From assembly GCF_036898825.1 (NCBI RefSeq), contig NZ_JARUND010000002.1, positions 2,914,001 through 2,978,000 on the forward strand: a stretch of 64,000 nt of DNA, read 5' to 3'. The notes below the pieces were generated by a model that saw nothing but the letters and a program-made list of their open reading frames with translations, was not told the DNA's origin and searched no databases. The stretch is from Streptomyces sp. B21-083 (GTDB lineage: Bacteria; Actinomycetota; Actinomycetes; Streptomycetales; Streptomycetaceae). The position numbers were made by a program, and so were the translations under genes. This document shows, in pieces, positions 16,143 through 26,046 of this stretch (the first letter of the stretch is position 1; every line of letters begins with the position of its first letter).

Positions 16143-16580
16143 CTACTTCTTCGACTTCGCCGCCTTGGGCGTCGCAAGACGACTGCCACTCCAGTCCTTG
16201 CCCACGCTGACGCTCTTCGTCGCCGACAGACCCGCCGTCGTCGACGCTTCAGAGATGTCGCTCGGCTCGACGTAGCCATCACGGCCCGTCTTCGGCGTGA
16301 GGAGCAGGATGGCGCCGCCTTCTTCGATGTAGGCGGTGGCGTCCACCAGCGCATCGGTCAGGTCGCCGTCCTCGTCGCGGAACCAGAGCACCACGGCATC
16401 TGCGACGTCGTCGTACTCCTCGTCAACGAGATCGCTGCCGATGACTTCCTCAATGGCCTCGCGGAGCTCCTGGTCGACGTCGTCGTCGTAGCCGATCTCC
16501 TGGACCACCTGCTCGGGCTGGAACCCCAGCCTTGCGGCAGGGTTAGTCCGCTCCTCCGCGTGGTCCGCGGTCGCGCTCAC
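16143..16580 (-). CDS. DUF3052 family protein
   Basis: 145 residues from GTG 16580, chosen because AGGAGG lies 6 bases upstream. It contains LGFQPEQVVQEIGYDDDVD, VIGSDLVDEEYDDVADAVVLW split over one region, and LLLTPKTGRDGYVEPSDI, which are characteristic of the actinobacterial DUF3052 family. Highly acidic in the middle, Lys-rich at the C-terminus, cytoplasmic. Function unknown. Divergent from aceE, an arrangement common in Streptomyces. Confidence 0.85.
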   Translation of the reverse strand: MSATADHAEERTNPAARLGFQPEQVVQEIGYDDDVDQELREAIEEVIGSDLVDEEYDDVADAVVLWFRDEDGDLTDALVDATAYIEEGGAILLLTPKTGRDGYVEPSDISEASTTAGLSATKSVSVGKDWSGSRLATPKAAKSKK

Positions 16581-17047
16581 GGGTTGCCTCCTGATCATGT
16601 TTCGAGAAATGTGCAGCCACGCGCGTGCGCGAAGCATTGGCCGTAGTCCACACGGGCGGGACGGATCGCGCAAGTACCCGGCCGTCGAGACCGCCGAAAC
16701 GGTGACGATCCTGGCGGTGTCGCCGCAACTTCTGACAGCGGCTCCCGGGAACTAGTGACGCGCACCACACCATTCTGCCCGCTTTGCGGTTTTGCTGCTC
16801 CCGAGTGACTCCCGAACCTCTCACACATGCGTGCGAGATCCGAATCGCTTTACGGAACACGTCACGGACTGGGCGTATCGTTGCGATTTGGCTGCGGACA
16901 CCCCGCCCGGCGATCTCCACCGGGGCTACTTCTGAGTAGAGGTGACGTACCCGGCCTCGGGGTACACGATGGGGCCAGTGCATTCGCAGCCCCGGAGCAG
17001 GCCCAGAGCGTGCCCCGGATCAAGCCCTCCGAGAGCGAAGGAACAGC
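16581..17047. other. Intergenic control region DUF3052/aceE
   Basis: 467 bases without a convincing gene. It must hold the divergent promoters of DUF3052 and aceE. Two inverted repeats stand out: CTACT-tctg-AGTAG (16926-16939) and GTACCC-n7-GGGTAC (16947-16965), about 85-120 bases before the aceE start, which could be operator sites. Confidence 0.5.
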
Positions 17048-19780
17048 GTGGCTTCCGGATCAGATCGCAACCCGATCATCATTGGCGGCCTTCCGAGTCA
17101 GGTTCCTGACTTCGATCCCGAAGAAACCCAGGAATGGCTCGACTCCCTCGACGCCGCGGTTGACGAACGCGGCCGGGAGCGGGCCCGCTATCTGATGCTG
17201 AGGCTGATCGAGCGAGCCCGCGAGAAGCGCGTGGCCGTGCCCGAGATGCGGAGCACGGACTACGTCAACACGATCGCGACGAAGGACGAGCCCTTCTTCC
17301 CCGGCAACGAGGAGATCGAGCGCCGCATCCTGAACGCGACCCGCTGGAACGCCGCCGTGATGGTGTCGCGCGCCCAGCGGCCCGGGATCGGCGTCGGCGG
17401 CCACATCGCGACCTTCGCCTCCTCCGCCTCGCTCTACGACGTCGGCTTCAACCACTTCTTCCGGGGCAAGGACGAGGGCGACGGCGGCGACCAGATCTTC
17501 TTCCAGGGGCACGCCTCCCCCGGTATCTACGCCCGCGCCTTCCTTCTCGACCGGCTCAGCGAGCAGCAGCTCGACGCGTTCCGCCAGGAGAAGTCGAAGG
17601 CGCCGTACGGCCTGTCCTCGTACCCGCACCCGCGCCTGATGCCGGACTTCTGGGAGTTCCCGACCGTGTCGATGGGCCTCGGCCCGCTCGGCGCGATCTT
17701 CCAGGCGCGGATGAACCGCTACATGGAGGCGCGCGGGATCGCGGACACCTCCAAGTCGCATGTGTGGGCGTTCCTCGGTGACGGCGAGATGGACGAGCCG
17801 GAGTCGCTCGGCCAGCTGTCGATCGCCGCGCGCGAGGGCCTCGACAACCTGACCTTCGTCGTCAACTGCAACCTCCAGCGGCTCGACGGCCCGGTGCGCG
17901 GCAACGGCAAGATCATCCAGGAGCTGGAGTCGCAGTTCCGGGGCGCCGGCTGGAACGTCGTCAAGCTGGTCTGGGACCGCAGCTGGGACCCGCTGCTCGC
18001 GCAGGACCGGGACGGCGTGCTCGTCAACAAGATGAACACGACCCCCGACGGACAGTTCCAGACGTACGCCACCGAGACCGGTTCGTACATCCGCGACCAC
18101 TTCTTCGGTGACGACACCCGACTGCGCGCCATGGTCGAGAACATGACGGACGACCAGGTGCTGCACCTGGGTCGCGGTGGCCACGACCACAAGAAGATCT
18201 TCGCGGCGTTCGCGGCGGCCAAGGCGCACAAGGGCCAGCCGACCGTCATCCTCGCCAAGACCGTCAAGGGCTGGACGCTCGGACCCAACTTCGAGGGCCG
18301 CAACGCCACGCACCAGATGAAGAAGCTGACGGCGGCCGACCTCAAGGGCTTCCGCGACCGGCTGCACCTCCCCATCTCCGACAAGGAGCTGGAGGGCGGC
18401 GCGCCGCCGTACTTCCACCCGGGCCGGAACTCGGAAGAGATCCAGTACATGCACGACCGCCGCAAGTCGCTCGGCGGTTACGTCCCGACCCGCGTCGTGC
18501 GCGCCAAGCCGCTGACGCTGCCGCCGGACAAGACGTACGCGAGTGTGAAGAAGGGTTCGGGTCAGCAGTCGATCGCCACGACCATGGCGTTCGTCCGGCT
18601 GCTCAAGGACCTCATGCGGGACAAGGAGATCGGCAAGCGTTTCGTGCTGATCGCGCCGGACGAGTACCGCACGTTCGGCATGGACTCGTTCTTCCCGAGC
18701 GCGAAGATCTACAACCCGCTCGGCCAGCAGTACGAGTCGGTCGACCGTGAGCTGCTGCTCGCGTACAAGGAGTCGCCGACCGGCCAGATGCTGCACGACG
18801 GCATCTCGGAAGCGGGCTGCACCGCCTCGCTGATCGCCGCCGGCTCGGCCTACGCGACGCACGGCGAGCCGCTCATCCCGGTGTACGTCTTCTACTCGAT
18901 GTTCGGTTTCCAGCGCACCGGTGACCAGTTCTGGCAGATGGCGGACCAGCTGGCGCGCGGTTTCGTGCTGGGTGCGACCGCCGGCCGTACGACTCTGACC
19001 GGTGAGGGTCTTCAGCACGCCGACGGCCACTCGCAGCTGCTCGCCTCGACGAACCCGGGCTGTGTGGCGTACGACCCGGCGTACTCGTACGAGATCGCGC
19101 ACATCGTGCAGGACGGTCTGCGCCGGATGTACGGCCCCGACAGCGAGGACGTCTTCTACTACCTCACCGTCTACAACGAGCCGCTCCAGCACCCGGCCGA
19201 GCCCGAGGACGTCGACGTCGACGGCATCCTCAAGGGCATCCACCGTGTGGGCGCGGGGACTTCGGGCTCCATCCCGGCCCAGGTCATCGCGTCCGGTGTC
19301 GCGGTGCCGTGGGCGTTGGAGGCGCAGCGGATCCTCGCCGAGGAGTGGAACGTACGGGCGGACGTCTGGTCGGCGACCTCCTGGAACGAGCTGCGGCGTG
19401 AGGCGGTCGCGGTGGAGCAGCACAACCTGCTGCACCCCGAGGAGGAGCAGCGCGTCCCCTACGTGACGCGGAAGCTGAGCTCGGCCGAGGGTCCGTTCGT
19501 GGCCGTGTCCGACTGGATGCGTTCGGTTCCGGACCAGATCTCGCGGTGGGTGCCGGGGACGTACCAGTCGCTGGGCGCGGACGGCTTCGGCTTCGCGGAC
19601 ACGCGGGGTGCGGCGCGGCGCCACTTCCACATCGACGCGCAGTCGATCGTGGTGGCGGTGCTGACCGAGCTGGCCAAGGAGGGCAAGGTGGACCGCTCGG
19701 TGCTGAAGCAGGCGATCGACCGGTACCAGTTGCTCGACGTGGCGTCGGCGGATCCGGGCCCGGCGGGCGGCGACGCGTAG
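17048..19780 (+). CDS. aceE: Pyruvate dehydrogenase E1 component (homodimeric)
   Basis: 910 residues, normal length for the homodimeric AceE. GTG 17048 follows GAAGGA. The enzyme decarboxylates pyruvate with thiamine diphosphate and acetylates the lipoyl E2 to feed acetyl-CoA synthesis. [10 protein letters not shown] followed by [11 protein letters not shown] forms the ThDP/Mg motif; [20 protein letters not shown] and [11 protein letters not shown] are conserved AceE stretches. The E2 and E3 genes are not adjacent, as usual in actinobacteria. Regulation may use the inverted repeats upstream. A strong UUCG-loop hairpin follows the stop. Confidence 0.97.
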   Translation: MASGSDRNPIIIGGLPSQVPDFDPEETQEWLDSLDAAVDERGRERARYLMLRLIERAREKRVAVPEMRSTDYVNTIATKDEPFFPGNEEIERRILNATRWNAAVMVSRAQRPGIGVGGHIATFASSASLYDVGFNHFFRGKDEGDGGDQIFFQGHASPGIYARAFLLDRLSEQQLDAFRQEKSKAPYGLSSYPHPRLMPDFWEFPTVSMGLGPLGAIFQARMNRYMEARGIADTSKSHVWAFLGDGEMDEPESLGQLSIAAREGLDNLTFVVNCNLQRLDGPVRGNGKIIQELESQFRGAGWNVVKLVWDRSWDPLLAQDRDGVLVNKMNTTPDGQFQTYATETGSYIRDHFFGDDTRLRAMVENMTDDQVLHLGRGGHDHKKIFAAFAAAKAHKGQPTVILAKTVKGWTLGPNFEGRNATHQMKKLTAADLKGFRDRLHLPISDKELEGGAPPYFHPGRNSEEIQYMHDRRKSLGGYVPTRVVRAKPLTLPPDKTYASVKKGSGQQSIATTMAFVRLLKDLMRDKEIGKRFVLIAPDEYRTFGMDSFFPSAKIYNPLGQQYESVDRELLLAYKESPTGQMLHDGISEAGCTASLIAAGSAYATHGEPLIPVYVFYSMFGFQRTGDQFWQMADQLARGFVLGATAGRTTLTGEGLQHADGHSQLLASTNPGCVAYDPAYSYEIAHIVQDGLRRMYGPDSEDVFYYLTVYNEPLQHPAEPEDVDVDGILKGIHRVGAGTSGSIPAQVIASGVAVPWALEAQRILAEEWNVRADVWSATSWNELRREAVAVEQHNLLHPEEEQRVPYVTRKLSSAEGPFVAVSDWMRSVPDQISRWVPGTYQSLGADGFGFADTRGAARRHFHIDAQSIVVAVLTELAKEGKVDRSVLKQAIDRYQLLDVASADPGPAGGDA

Positions 19781-19833
19781 CGCTCTGCCTGGCTTGGCAG
19801 AGCCGGCTGGGTCGGTGGTTGTCCGCGGGTCGC

Positions 19834-19860
19834 GTTGTGGCTGGTCGCGCAGTTCCCCGC
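19834..19860 (-). repeat. Dispersed hairpin repeat A, copy 4 (tail part)
   Basis: On the minus strand GCGGGGAACTGCGCGACCAG then CCACAAC, one base different from the other copies. It abuts the long aceE terminator, which here takes the place of the repeat's own stem. Confidence 0.8.
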
Positions 19861-19900
19861 GCCCCTGGAGTGCGCCCTTCGGGGCGCACTCCAGGGGCGC
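19859..19900. terminator. aceE terminator, 19-bp stem with TTCG loop
   Basis: GCGCCCCTGGAGTGCGCCC (19859-19877) pairs perfectly with 19882-19900 around TTCG, giving a C(UUCG)G tetraloop in RNA. It lies 79 bases after the aceE stop and ends 24 bases before the next start. Confidence 0.88.
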
Positions 19901-19924
19901 TTTCCGGCGCTTACGATGCGGGGC

Positions 19925-20683
19925 ATGAAGGATGCGTCGGCGCAGGTGCGTTGGGAGCGGCGTACTCAGCGGCCGTTGATGGCGCTCACGGTGGTGTTCG
20001 CCGTCGCCTACGCGGTACCCATCGTGGACAACCCCGCCGCCCGGGGTGTGTCGATCGCCTGCACGGTCGCGGAGTGGACGGTGTGGGGCGCGTTCGCTGT
20101 CGACTATCTCGTCCGGATCGCGCTCGCCGACCGGCGCCGTGAGTACGTGCGGCGGCACTGGCCGGACCTGTTCGCCGTACTGCTGCCGCTGCTCCAGCCG
20201 CTGCGGCTGCTGCGGGTCGTCTCCACGCTGATGCTGGTGGGCCGGCGGGCCCAGATGGCTTCCAAGGTCAGGCTGACGACGTATGTCGGCGGGGCCGTGG
20301 TGGGCCTGCTGATGTTCGGTTCGCTGGCCGTGCTGTCGGTGGAACGCGCCTCCCCGGAAGGGAACATCCGCACGCTGGATGACGCGCTGTGGTGGTCGTT
20401 CACGACGATGACCACGGTGGGGTACGGGGACCACGCGCCGACGACCGGAATGGGCCGGATACTCGCGGTCGGACTGATGCTGTCCGGGATCGCGCTGCTC
20501 GGTCTCGTCACGGCGAACATCGCCGCCTGGTTCATCGCCCGGTTCGAGATGGACGACGTGGAGGAACGGCGCCAGACGGCGGCGATCACGGCCCTGACGG
20601 ACGAGGTGCGGGCGCTGCGGGCAGAGGTCGCCGCCCTGGCCGTCACGAGAGGCGAGCGGGTGGGCGAGGAACAGCCTCAGTAG
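19925..20683 (+). CDS. Voltage-gated-type potassium channel family protein
   Basis: 252 residues from ATG 19925. The frame is open further upstream, but that part only translates repeat A and the terminator, so it is excluded; ATG 19916 is the alternative. Several hydrophobic segments (about 18-36, 45-65, 83-102, 120-138) precede a pore loop with the selectivity filter TMTTVGYGD and a final helix (about 182-205). An arginine-bearing helix (LLQPLRLLRVV) resembles an S4 segment. The C-terminal 50 residues are a coiled-coil-like cytoplasmic tail. It should form a tetrameric K+ channel in the membrane. Monocistronic. Confidence 0.88.
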   Translation: MKDASAQVRWERRTQRPLMALTVVFAVAYAVPIVDNPAARGVSIACTVAEWTVWGAFAVDYLVRIALADRRREYVRRHWPDLFAVLLPLLQPLRLLRVVSTLMLVGRRAQMASKVRLTTYVGGAVVGLLMFGSLAVLSVERASPEGNIRTLDDALWWSFTTMTTVGYGDHAPTTGMGRILAVGLMLSGIALLGLVTANIAAWFIARFEMDDVEERRQTAAITALTDEVRALRAEVAALAVTRGERVGEEQPQ

Positions 20684-20731
20684 GGGCCCCTCTTGTCGGG
20701 AGGCCCCTCGTGAGGCTCGTGAGGCGGACGG

Positions 20732-21043
20732 TCAGAAGAAGCCGATCGTCGGGCCGGTGGCGCTCGCCAGCCAGATGATGGCCAGCAGGGTGTCGATCGC
20801 GCCGAGGACCACGGCCACCAGAGGCGGTATCGCGTGCGGGCCCTTCCAGCTCCGGCCCATCGCCAGCCAGCCGCAGATGATGGCCACGGGGCCCAGGATG
20901 ATGCCGAGGACGAAGAAGCCCGCGACGGCGCAGACGAGCCCGATGATTCCCAGAGTCGCGCTGTCGGGAGCGGAGCGCTGCCAGCCGCCGCCGCGTGAGC
21001 CGGGGTGCCTGCGGGTGGTGTGCTGCCGTCCGAAGGCCGCCAT
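20732..21043 (-). CDS. DUF4190 small membrane protein
   Basis: 103 residues: a basic, Gly-rich N-terminus (1-28) followed by two hydrophobic segments (about 30-62 and 72-95), with LGIIGLVCAVAGFF and GPVAIICGWLAMGRS typical of DUF4190. Membrane protein of unknown function, common next to unrelated genes in Streptomyces. ATG 21043 has GGGAG ten bases upstream. Confidence 0.75.
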   Translation of the reverse strand: MAAFGRQHTTRRHPGSRGGGWQRSAPDSATLGIIGLVCAVAGFFVLGIILGPVAIICGWLAMGRSWKGPHAIPPLVAVVLGAIDTLLAIIWLASATGPTIGFF

Positions 21044-21344
21044 GATTCATCAACTCCCTGGAACTTGTCGGTAGTTCGGGGTCGATGAGGCGAGTACCCC
21101 CGCCGCGCGGTTCTAGCCTTCCCGCATTTCGGCGGGCCCGCCGGCGCGCTGTCCCCCTCCGGCAGCGCGCCGCGGCCCGGCCGTCCTCCCGCGTGGTACC
21201 GACTGTCGTAACGACCATGTCGTGCGGAGGACTTGACTAACTGTGACCTGTCCTGTGGGCCGAAGGGGAGGAATCTTTAGGGGAGTCACCCTGATAGGGG
21301 AACTCCCCCGCGGCGGCCGTAGATATATGCGCGAAATATGCGTC
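21044..21344. other. Intergenic region DUF4190/MFS
   Basis: 301 bases with no credible gene. It should contain the DUF4190 promoter and the MFS terminator. GGGGAGT (21280-21286) can pair with ACTCCCC (21302-21308) 36 bases beyond the MFS stop, a weak terminator candidate. The segment 21318-21342 is locally AT-rich. Confidence 0.4.
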
Positions 21345-22964
21345 TCAGATGTGCGCGGCGCCCGCGCCCGCCTCCGCGTTCTCGCCGCGCTTCGTCAGCA
21401 GCGCGACCAGGACGGCGACCACGGCCACGCCGGCCGCGACCAGACACGCCAGGCTCATGCCGGAGATGAACGTGTCGTGGGCGACCTTCGTGATCTGGGC
21501 GACGACCGTCTCCGGCGTTCCCGGCGCCACCGGGGGCACGCCGACCTGGACCGCTTCCGAGGCCTGGGCCTGCTGTTCCGGGGTGAGCTGCGGAAGGCCG
21601 GCGGCCGTCCAGTTGCCCGCGAGGTCGTTGTCGACCTTGGAGGCCATGACCGCGCCCAGGACCGCCGTACCGAGGCTGCCGCCGATCTGCATCGCCGCCT
21701 GCTGGAGACCGCCGGCGACACCGGAGAGCTCCATGGGGGCGTTGCCGACGATGACCTCCGTCGCGCCGACCATGACCGGGGCGAGGCCGAGGCCGAGCAG
21801 GGCGAACCAGACCGACATGATGCCGCTGCCGGTGTCCGTCTCCAGCGTGGACATACCGAACATGGCGATCGCCACGCAGGCCATACCGCCCGCGAGCGGG
21901 ATGCGCGGGCCCGTCTTGCTGATCATGGCACCGGCCAGGGGCGAGCCGACGATCATCATCCCGGTGAGCGGGAGCAGATGCAGGCCCGCGTCGATCGGGC
22001 TCATACCGTGCACGTTCTGCAGATAGAAGGTGACGAAGAAGAGGCCGCCCATGAAGGCGATGGCCATCAGGACCATCAGCACCACGCCCGCGGACAGCGG
22101 GACCGAACGGAACAGGTTGAGCGGGATCAGCGGCTCCCTGACCTTCTGCTCCCAGAACGCGAAGAGCGCGAAGCCCGCCACCGACACCAGCAGGAACAGC
22201 CAGGTCTTGCCGTCCCCCCAACCCCACGCCGGGGCCTTGATGAGCGCCCACACCAGGCAGAACATCGCGCCGGAGAGCAGCGCGATACCGAGGAGGTCGA
22301 AGGAGCGCGGGGCGTTCTCCGCGCGGTGGTCGACCAGGATCACCAGGCCGATGACGAGGGCCATGACTCCCACCGGCACGTTGATGAAGAACACCGACTG
22401 CCAGCTGACGTGCTCCACGAGCAGTCCGCCGAGGATCGGGCCGCCCGCGGTGGACGCGCCGATGACCATGCCCCAGATACCGATGGCCATGTTCAGCTTG
22501 TCGGCGGGGAACGTGGCCCGCAGCAGACCGAGCGCGGCCGGCATCAGCAGCGCGCCGAACAGCCCCTGGAACACCCGGAAGGTGACGACCAGGGCGATAC
22601 TGCTGGACAGGCCGATGGCCGCCGACGCGGACGCGAAGCCGACGATGCCGATGAGGAAGGTCTGCCGGTGCCCGAACCGGTCACCGAGCTTGCCGGCGGT
22701 GATCAGCGTGACAGCGAGCGCGAGGAAGTAACCGTTGGTGATCCACTGGACCTGCGCGAAACTCGCGCCCAGATCCTTCTGGATGGCCGGGTTGGCGATG
22801 GCCACGATGGTGCCGTCCAGGGCCACCATCATGACCCCGACGGCCACGGATATCAGGGTCAGCCACGGATGGCCGCGCAGTCCCTTGGCAGGCGTGGGGC
22901 CCGAGGGGGAGACAGGTGCCTTGTCCCCCGGCCCGGTCGTCTCGATGGCGGTCTGACTAGTCAT
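21345..22964 (-). CDS. MFS drug transporter, DHA2 (14-TM) family
   Basis: 539 residues starting MTSQTAIETT. About 14 membrane segments. Signature motifs: ALDGTIVAIANPAIQKDLG (DHA2 motif near TM1), GKLGDRFGHRQ (motif A), and GPILGGLLVEHVSWQSVFFI split around motif C. It should expel toxic compounds by proton antiport; the substrate is not evident. The start codon lies 7 bases after a good -10 box, so the message is likely leaderless. Divergent from a TetR gene that probably represses it. Confidence 0.92.
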   Translation of the reverse strand: MTSQTAIETTGPGDKAPVSPSGPTPAKGLRGHPWLTLISVAVGVMMVALDGTIVAIANPAIQKDLGASFAQVQWITNGYFLALAVTLITAGKLGDRFGHRQTFLIGIVGFASASAAIGLSSSIALVVTFRVFQGLFGALLMPAALGLLRATFPADKLNMAIGIWGMVIGASTAGGPILGGLLVEHVSWQSVFFINVPVGVMALVIGLVILVDHRAENAPRSFDLLGIALLSGAMFCLVWALIKAPAWGWGDGKTWLFLLVSVAGFALFAFWEQKVREPLIPLNLFRSVPLSAGVVLMVLMAIAFMGGLFFVTFYLQNVHGMSPIDAGLHLLPLTGMMIVGSPLAGAMISKTGPRIPLAGGMACVAIAMFGMSTLETDTGSGIMSVWFALLGLGLAPVMVGATEVIVGNAPMELSGVAGGLQQAAMQIGGSLGTAVLGAVMASKVDNDLAGNWTAAGLPQLTPEQQAQASEAVQVGVPPVAPGTPETVVAQITKVAHDTFISGMSLACLVAAGVAVVAVLVALLTKRGENAEAGAGAAHI

Positions 22965-22971
22965 ACGTTCG

Positions 22972-23038
22972 AGGCTAGTGACAGCCGCTGACAATTGACA
23001 AACGGGTGCACAAGTCGGTGACTGACACGTCACTCACC
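22972..23038. promoter_or_regulatory. MFS promoter and TetR operator candidates
   Basis: For the MFS gene on the minus strand: -35 TTGTCA (22996-23001), 18-base spacer, -10 TAGCCT (22972-22977), 7 bases to ATG. Between this and the TetR gene an inverted repeat GGTGA-n12-TCACC (23017-23038) encloses a second one, GTGAC-n6-GTCAC; these are good candidates for TetR binding. Confidence 0.6.
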
Positions 23039-23085
23039 GAGAAGAACCACTGGAGAAGAGTCCTGGAACGGAGAGGCCCGATCGC

Positions 23086-23748
23086 ATGAGCGCCGCCGAA
23101 ACCGAGGCAGGTCCGGCCTACGGCCCCGGCCTGCGCGAGCTGAAGAAGCAGCGCACCCGGGACGCGCTGGTGCGCGCCGCCCTCACCCTTTTCACCAGCA
23201 AGGGGTACGAGCACACGACCGTCGACGAGATCGCCGAGGCGGTCGACGTCTCGCAGCGCACCTTCTTCCGCTACTTCGCCGGCAAGGAGGACGCCGCCTT
23301 CGCCGTGCACCGCATCGCGGAGGCGCGCTTCATCGACGCGGTACGCGAACGCCCGCCGCACGAGGCCCCGCTGGAGGCGCTGCGCCAGGCCGTGCTGGAG
23401 GGCTGGCCCACCATCCACGAAGCCGTGGAGTCCGTCGTACCGGCGGAGTTGCAGATGCGTATGTACCACCTGATCGAGTCGACGCCGATGCTGCTGGCCG
23501 CGCACCTGCGCCGCTCGGCCGAGACGGAGGAGGCGGTGGCGCGGCTGATCGCCGAGCGCGAGGGCGTCGACGTGGACGGCGACCTCCGGCCGAGGGTCGT
23601 GGTGGCCCTGTTCAGCGGGCTGATGCGGCTGACGGAACGGCGGTGGGGCGCGGGCTCGGACATGAGCGTGGCGGCGATGCGCGACCTGACCAGTACCTAC
23701 CTCGACGCGATGGGTCCGGCACTCGCGGGGAGCTGGCGTACGGAGTGA
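23086..23748 (+). CDS. TetR family transcriptional regulator
   Basis: 220 residues. The N-terminal helix-turn-helix is LTLFTSKGYEHTTVDEIAEA followed by VDVSQRTFFRYFAGKED, a standard TetR DNA-binding domain at about residues 17-65. The C-terminal two thirds are a helical ligand domain without recognisable specificity. Divergent from the DHA2 transporter across 121 bases containing inverted repeats, so it most likely represses the pump and itself. Confidence 0.92.
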   Translation: MSAAETEAGPAYGPGLRELKKQRTRDALVRAALTLFTSKGYEHTTVDEIAEAVDVSQRTFFRYFAGKEDAAFAVHRIAEARFIDAVRERPPHEAPLEALRQAVLEGWPTIHEAVESVVPAELQMRMYHLIESTPMLLAAHLRRSAETEEAVARLIAEREGVDVDGDLRPRVVVALFSGLMRLTERRWGAGSDMSVAAMRDLTSTYLDAMGPALAGSWRTE

Positions 23749-23866
23749 CCGTGACGCCCCGTACGGGCATGCGCACGTAAGGACATACCCCGCCTCGGTT
23801 ATCGAAACGTGATCCCTGTCACTCGGTTACCGCGAGACCCTCTCGTTCTCCTAGTGTGTCCTTTCA

Positions 23867-25111
23867 GTGACTTCCTTCGACACCTCCCCGCAACTGAACG
23901 TCTGGCGCGCACTGCTCGCGCTGGCCGTGGTCTTCGTGATGCTCGCGACGACCGGCTGGACCGCCGTCCGCAGCCATCGCACGCCCTCGCCGCTCCAGGC
24001 GTCGCTCTCCGCGTGGGAGCACGGACGGATCGGCGGCCACGCGCTGCCCGACCCGGACGAGACGCCCGCCCGGCTGACCCGGTTCTTCGTCTCGCTCACC
24101 GACCACCAGCGTGACCGGCTCGTCCGGCGCTACCCGCTGGCCCTCGGCAACATGAACGGCGCGCCCGTCGGCTTGCGCTACCGCGCCAACCGCGTCGCGC
24201 TGTACACGGCTCGCGAGACCGAGCGCGTACGCATGCACGACGCCCGGCTGTCGCCCGTCGGCCAGTACGAGGCGGGGCGCCGTATGCACCGCTACGACGA
24301 CCTGCTGGAGACCGGCCGCCAGATCCTCGCCTTCGACCCCGAGGGCTCGGGCCGCGTGGCCGAGGTCTTCGGCGACCTCGACAGGGCGCGGCGCGTCTCG
24401 GTCGTGGTCCCCGGCGTGGACACCGACCTCCTCACCTTCCAGCGCACCAACCGCAGGTACACGGCGCCCGTCGGCATGGCCTCGGCTTTGTACCGCGCGG
24501 AGCGGGAGGCCGGCGCCACGACCCGTACCGCCGTGATCGCCTGGGCCGACTACACCGCGCCCAGCGGGCTCGGGATGGACGCGGCGACGGCGATGCGCGC
24601 CAACTCCGGCGCGCTGCGGCTGAACGCGCTGGTGCGCGGGCTGCCCGGCCGGGCATCGGTCGCCCTGTACTGCCACAGCTACGGCTCGGTGGTGTGCGGC
24701 GTCGCCGCGCACGCCCTGCCGCGCCGGGTGACCGACATCGCGGTGGCCGGCAGCCCCGGCATGCGGGTCGACAACTCCGCCCAACTGCACACCTCCGCCC
24801 GGGTGTGGGCGATGCGGGACGCCGACGACTGGATCCAGGACGTACCCCATCTGGAGGTCGGCGGCCTCGGACACGGCGCCGACCCGGTGTCGTCGGCGTT
24901 CGGCGCACGCGTGCTGTCCGCACGGGGCGCGCAGGGCCACGGCGGCTATTTCGAGCCGGGTACGGAGAGTCTGGGCAACTTCGCCGAGATCGGCGTCGGC
25001 GCGTACGACGCGGTGCTGTGCGCCGAGCAGGACCAGAAGGATCAGCAGAACCGCAAGGATGACGTGTGTCTGAAGGGTTTGTCCGACGGGGCTATGGCCG
25101 GACGCGCGTAG
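23867..25111 (+). CDS. DUF1023 alpha/beta hydrolase, membrane-anchored
   Basis: 414 residues from GTG 23867. One membrane segment at about 13-34, then an extracytoplasmic domain. RVSVVVPGVDTDLLTF and ALYCHSYGSVVCG (nucleophile Ser in HSYGS) mark the DUF1023 alpha/beta hydrolase family; AWADYTAPSGLGMDAAT is another family stretch, and GHGGYFEPGTESL near the end supplies a candidate catalytic His. Natural substrates are unknown. No Shine-Dalgarno is visible; TAGTGT at 23852-23857 could be a -10 box for a leaderless or short-leader message. Confidence 0.82.
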   Translation: MTSFDTSPQLNVWRALLALAVVFVMLATTGWTAVRSHRTPSPLQASLSAWEHGRIGGHALPDPDETPARLTRFFVSLTDHQRDRLVRRYPLALGNMNGAPVGLRYRANRVALYTARETERVRMHDARLSPVGQYEAGRRMHRYDDLLETGRQILAFDPEGSGRVAEVFGDLDRARRVSVVVPGVDTDLLTFQRTNRRYTAPVGMASALYRAEREAGATTRTAVIAWADYTAPSGLGMDAATAMRANSGALRLNALVRGLPGRASVALYCHSYGSVVCGVAAHALPRRVTDIAVAGSPGMRVDNSAQLHTSARVWAMRDADDWIQDVPHLEVGGLGHGADPVSSAFGARVLSARGAQGHGGYFEPGTESLGNFAEIGVGAYDAVLCAEQDQKDQQNRKDDVCLKGLSDGAMAGRA

Positions 25112-25148
25112 AGGACGCAGAATTCACGGTGTGCCCGGGGAGGGGACT

Positions 25149-26024
25149 ATGAAGCTCGCGCCACATACGATGAGCCGCATGGGTGACGTACTGGCCGGAT
25201 TTCATGCCGCCTGGGAGTTCGAGTCCGACTCCGTGCTCATCCGTTTCGAACGGGGTCTGCGCACGCCGAAGCTGTTCCAGGCGCTCGGTGAACGCCGTAT
25301 CCCCCTGGAGGCGATCGCGGGGGTGACGCTGACCCCGGGCAAGCGGGGAACGGTGGTGCTGCGTGCCGAACCCCGCCCGGGCGCCGACCCGTTGATGGAG
25401 GCGGCCGACGGCCAGCTGAAGGAGGGCTGCGATCCGTACCGGCTGGTGCTGCCGGCCGAGCGGGAGACGCTCGCCGAGTACTACGCGGACGAGCTGCGCG
25501 CCCAGCTGACCGGGCGGGGGCCTGCTGAAAGGTTCCTGGTGGACGCTCCCGAGGTGCCGCGGGCGTTCAAGGCGTACGACGCGAAGGCGTCCTTCGACGG
25601 ACGGGCGGTGTCCTTCCGGTGGTTCTGGACAGGCGCGTCGTCGGCGAAGTGGAAGGCCGGCGACCAGACGTTCCCGGTCGCCGACCTGATCGGCGTGGAG
25701 TGGCGCTCGCCCGAGGTGTTCGAGGGGCATCTGCGGCTGTTGAGGCGTACCGATTCTTCTGGCACGCCGGTCGACCAGGACCCCGCCTCGGTGGTGTTCG
25801 GGCTGGGGTACGGGCCGGTGCACGAGTCGTTGCCGTTCGCGGCGGCGGTGCTGGCGGCGGTTCGCTCCGCGGGTGGGGCGGCGGCGGTTCAGCTGAACTC
25901 CGGTCGGCGTGATCCCGGGGATGTCGCTGAACGGATCCGGCATCTGGGGGAGTTGCACTCGGCCGGGTTGGTCACGGATGAGGAGTTCTCGGCTAAGAAG
26001 TCTGAGTTGTTGGCGGAGTTGTAG
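25149..26024 (+). CDS. DUF4429 protein with C-terminal SHOCT domain
   Basis: 291 residues from ATG 25149, which follows GGAGGGGACT. Two similar beta-rich halves (about 10-115 and 120-225) fit DUF4429, which often occurs as a duplicated PH-like module. The last 33 residues (IRHLGELHSAGLVTDEEFSA, KKSELL) are a SHOCT oligomerisation motif. Cytoplasmic. Function unknown; the SHOCT end suggests it assembles or binds membranes with partners. The tandem repeat array begins 22 bases after the stop. Confidence 0.82.
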   Translation: MKLAPHTMSRMGDVLAGFHAAWEFESDSVLIRFERGLRTPKLFQALGERRIPLEAIAGVTLTPGKRGTVVLRAEPRPGADPLMEAADGQLKEGCDPYRLVLPAERETLAEYYADELRAQLTGRGPAERFLVDAPEVPRAFKAYDAKASFDGRAVSFRWFWTGASSAKWKAGDQTFPVADLIGVEWRSPEVFEGHLRLLRRTDSSGTPVDQDPASVVFGLGYGPVHESLPFAAAVLAAVRSAGGAAAVQLNSGRRDPGDVAERIRHLGELHSAGLVTDEEFSAKKSELLAEL

Positions 26025-26046
26025 CGCCTAATGGGGGGCGAGGCTT

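Noticed and set aside
19835..19924. N-terminal extension of the K+ channel
   Set aside because: These codons (MWLVAQFPAPLE...) are only repeat A and the aceE terminator read in frame.
17060..20434. 1124-codon open frame opposite aceE
   Set aside because: High-GC third positions of aceE remove stops on the other strand; the product is Arg/Val/Leu-rich without any family motif, and aceE is unmistakable.
21280..21308. Riboswitch or attenuator
   Set aside because: Only a 7-bp stem after the MFS stop; no conserved aptamer features and no downstream gene in the right direction.
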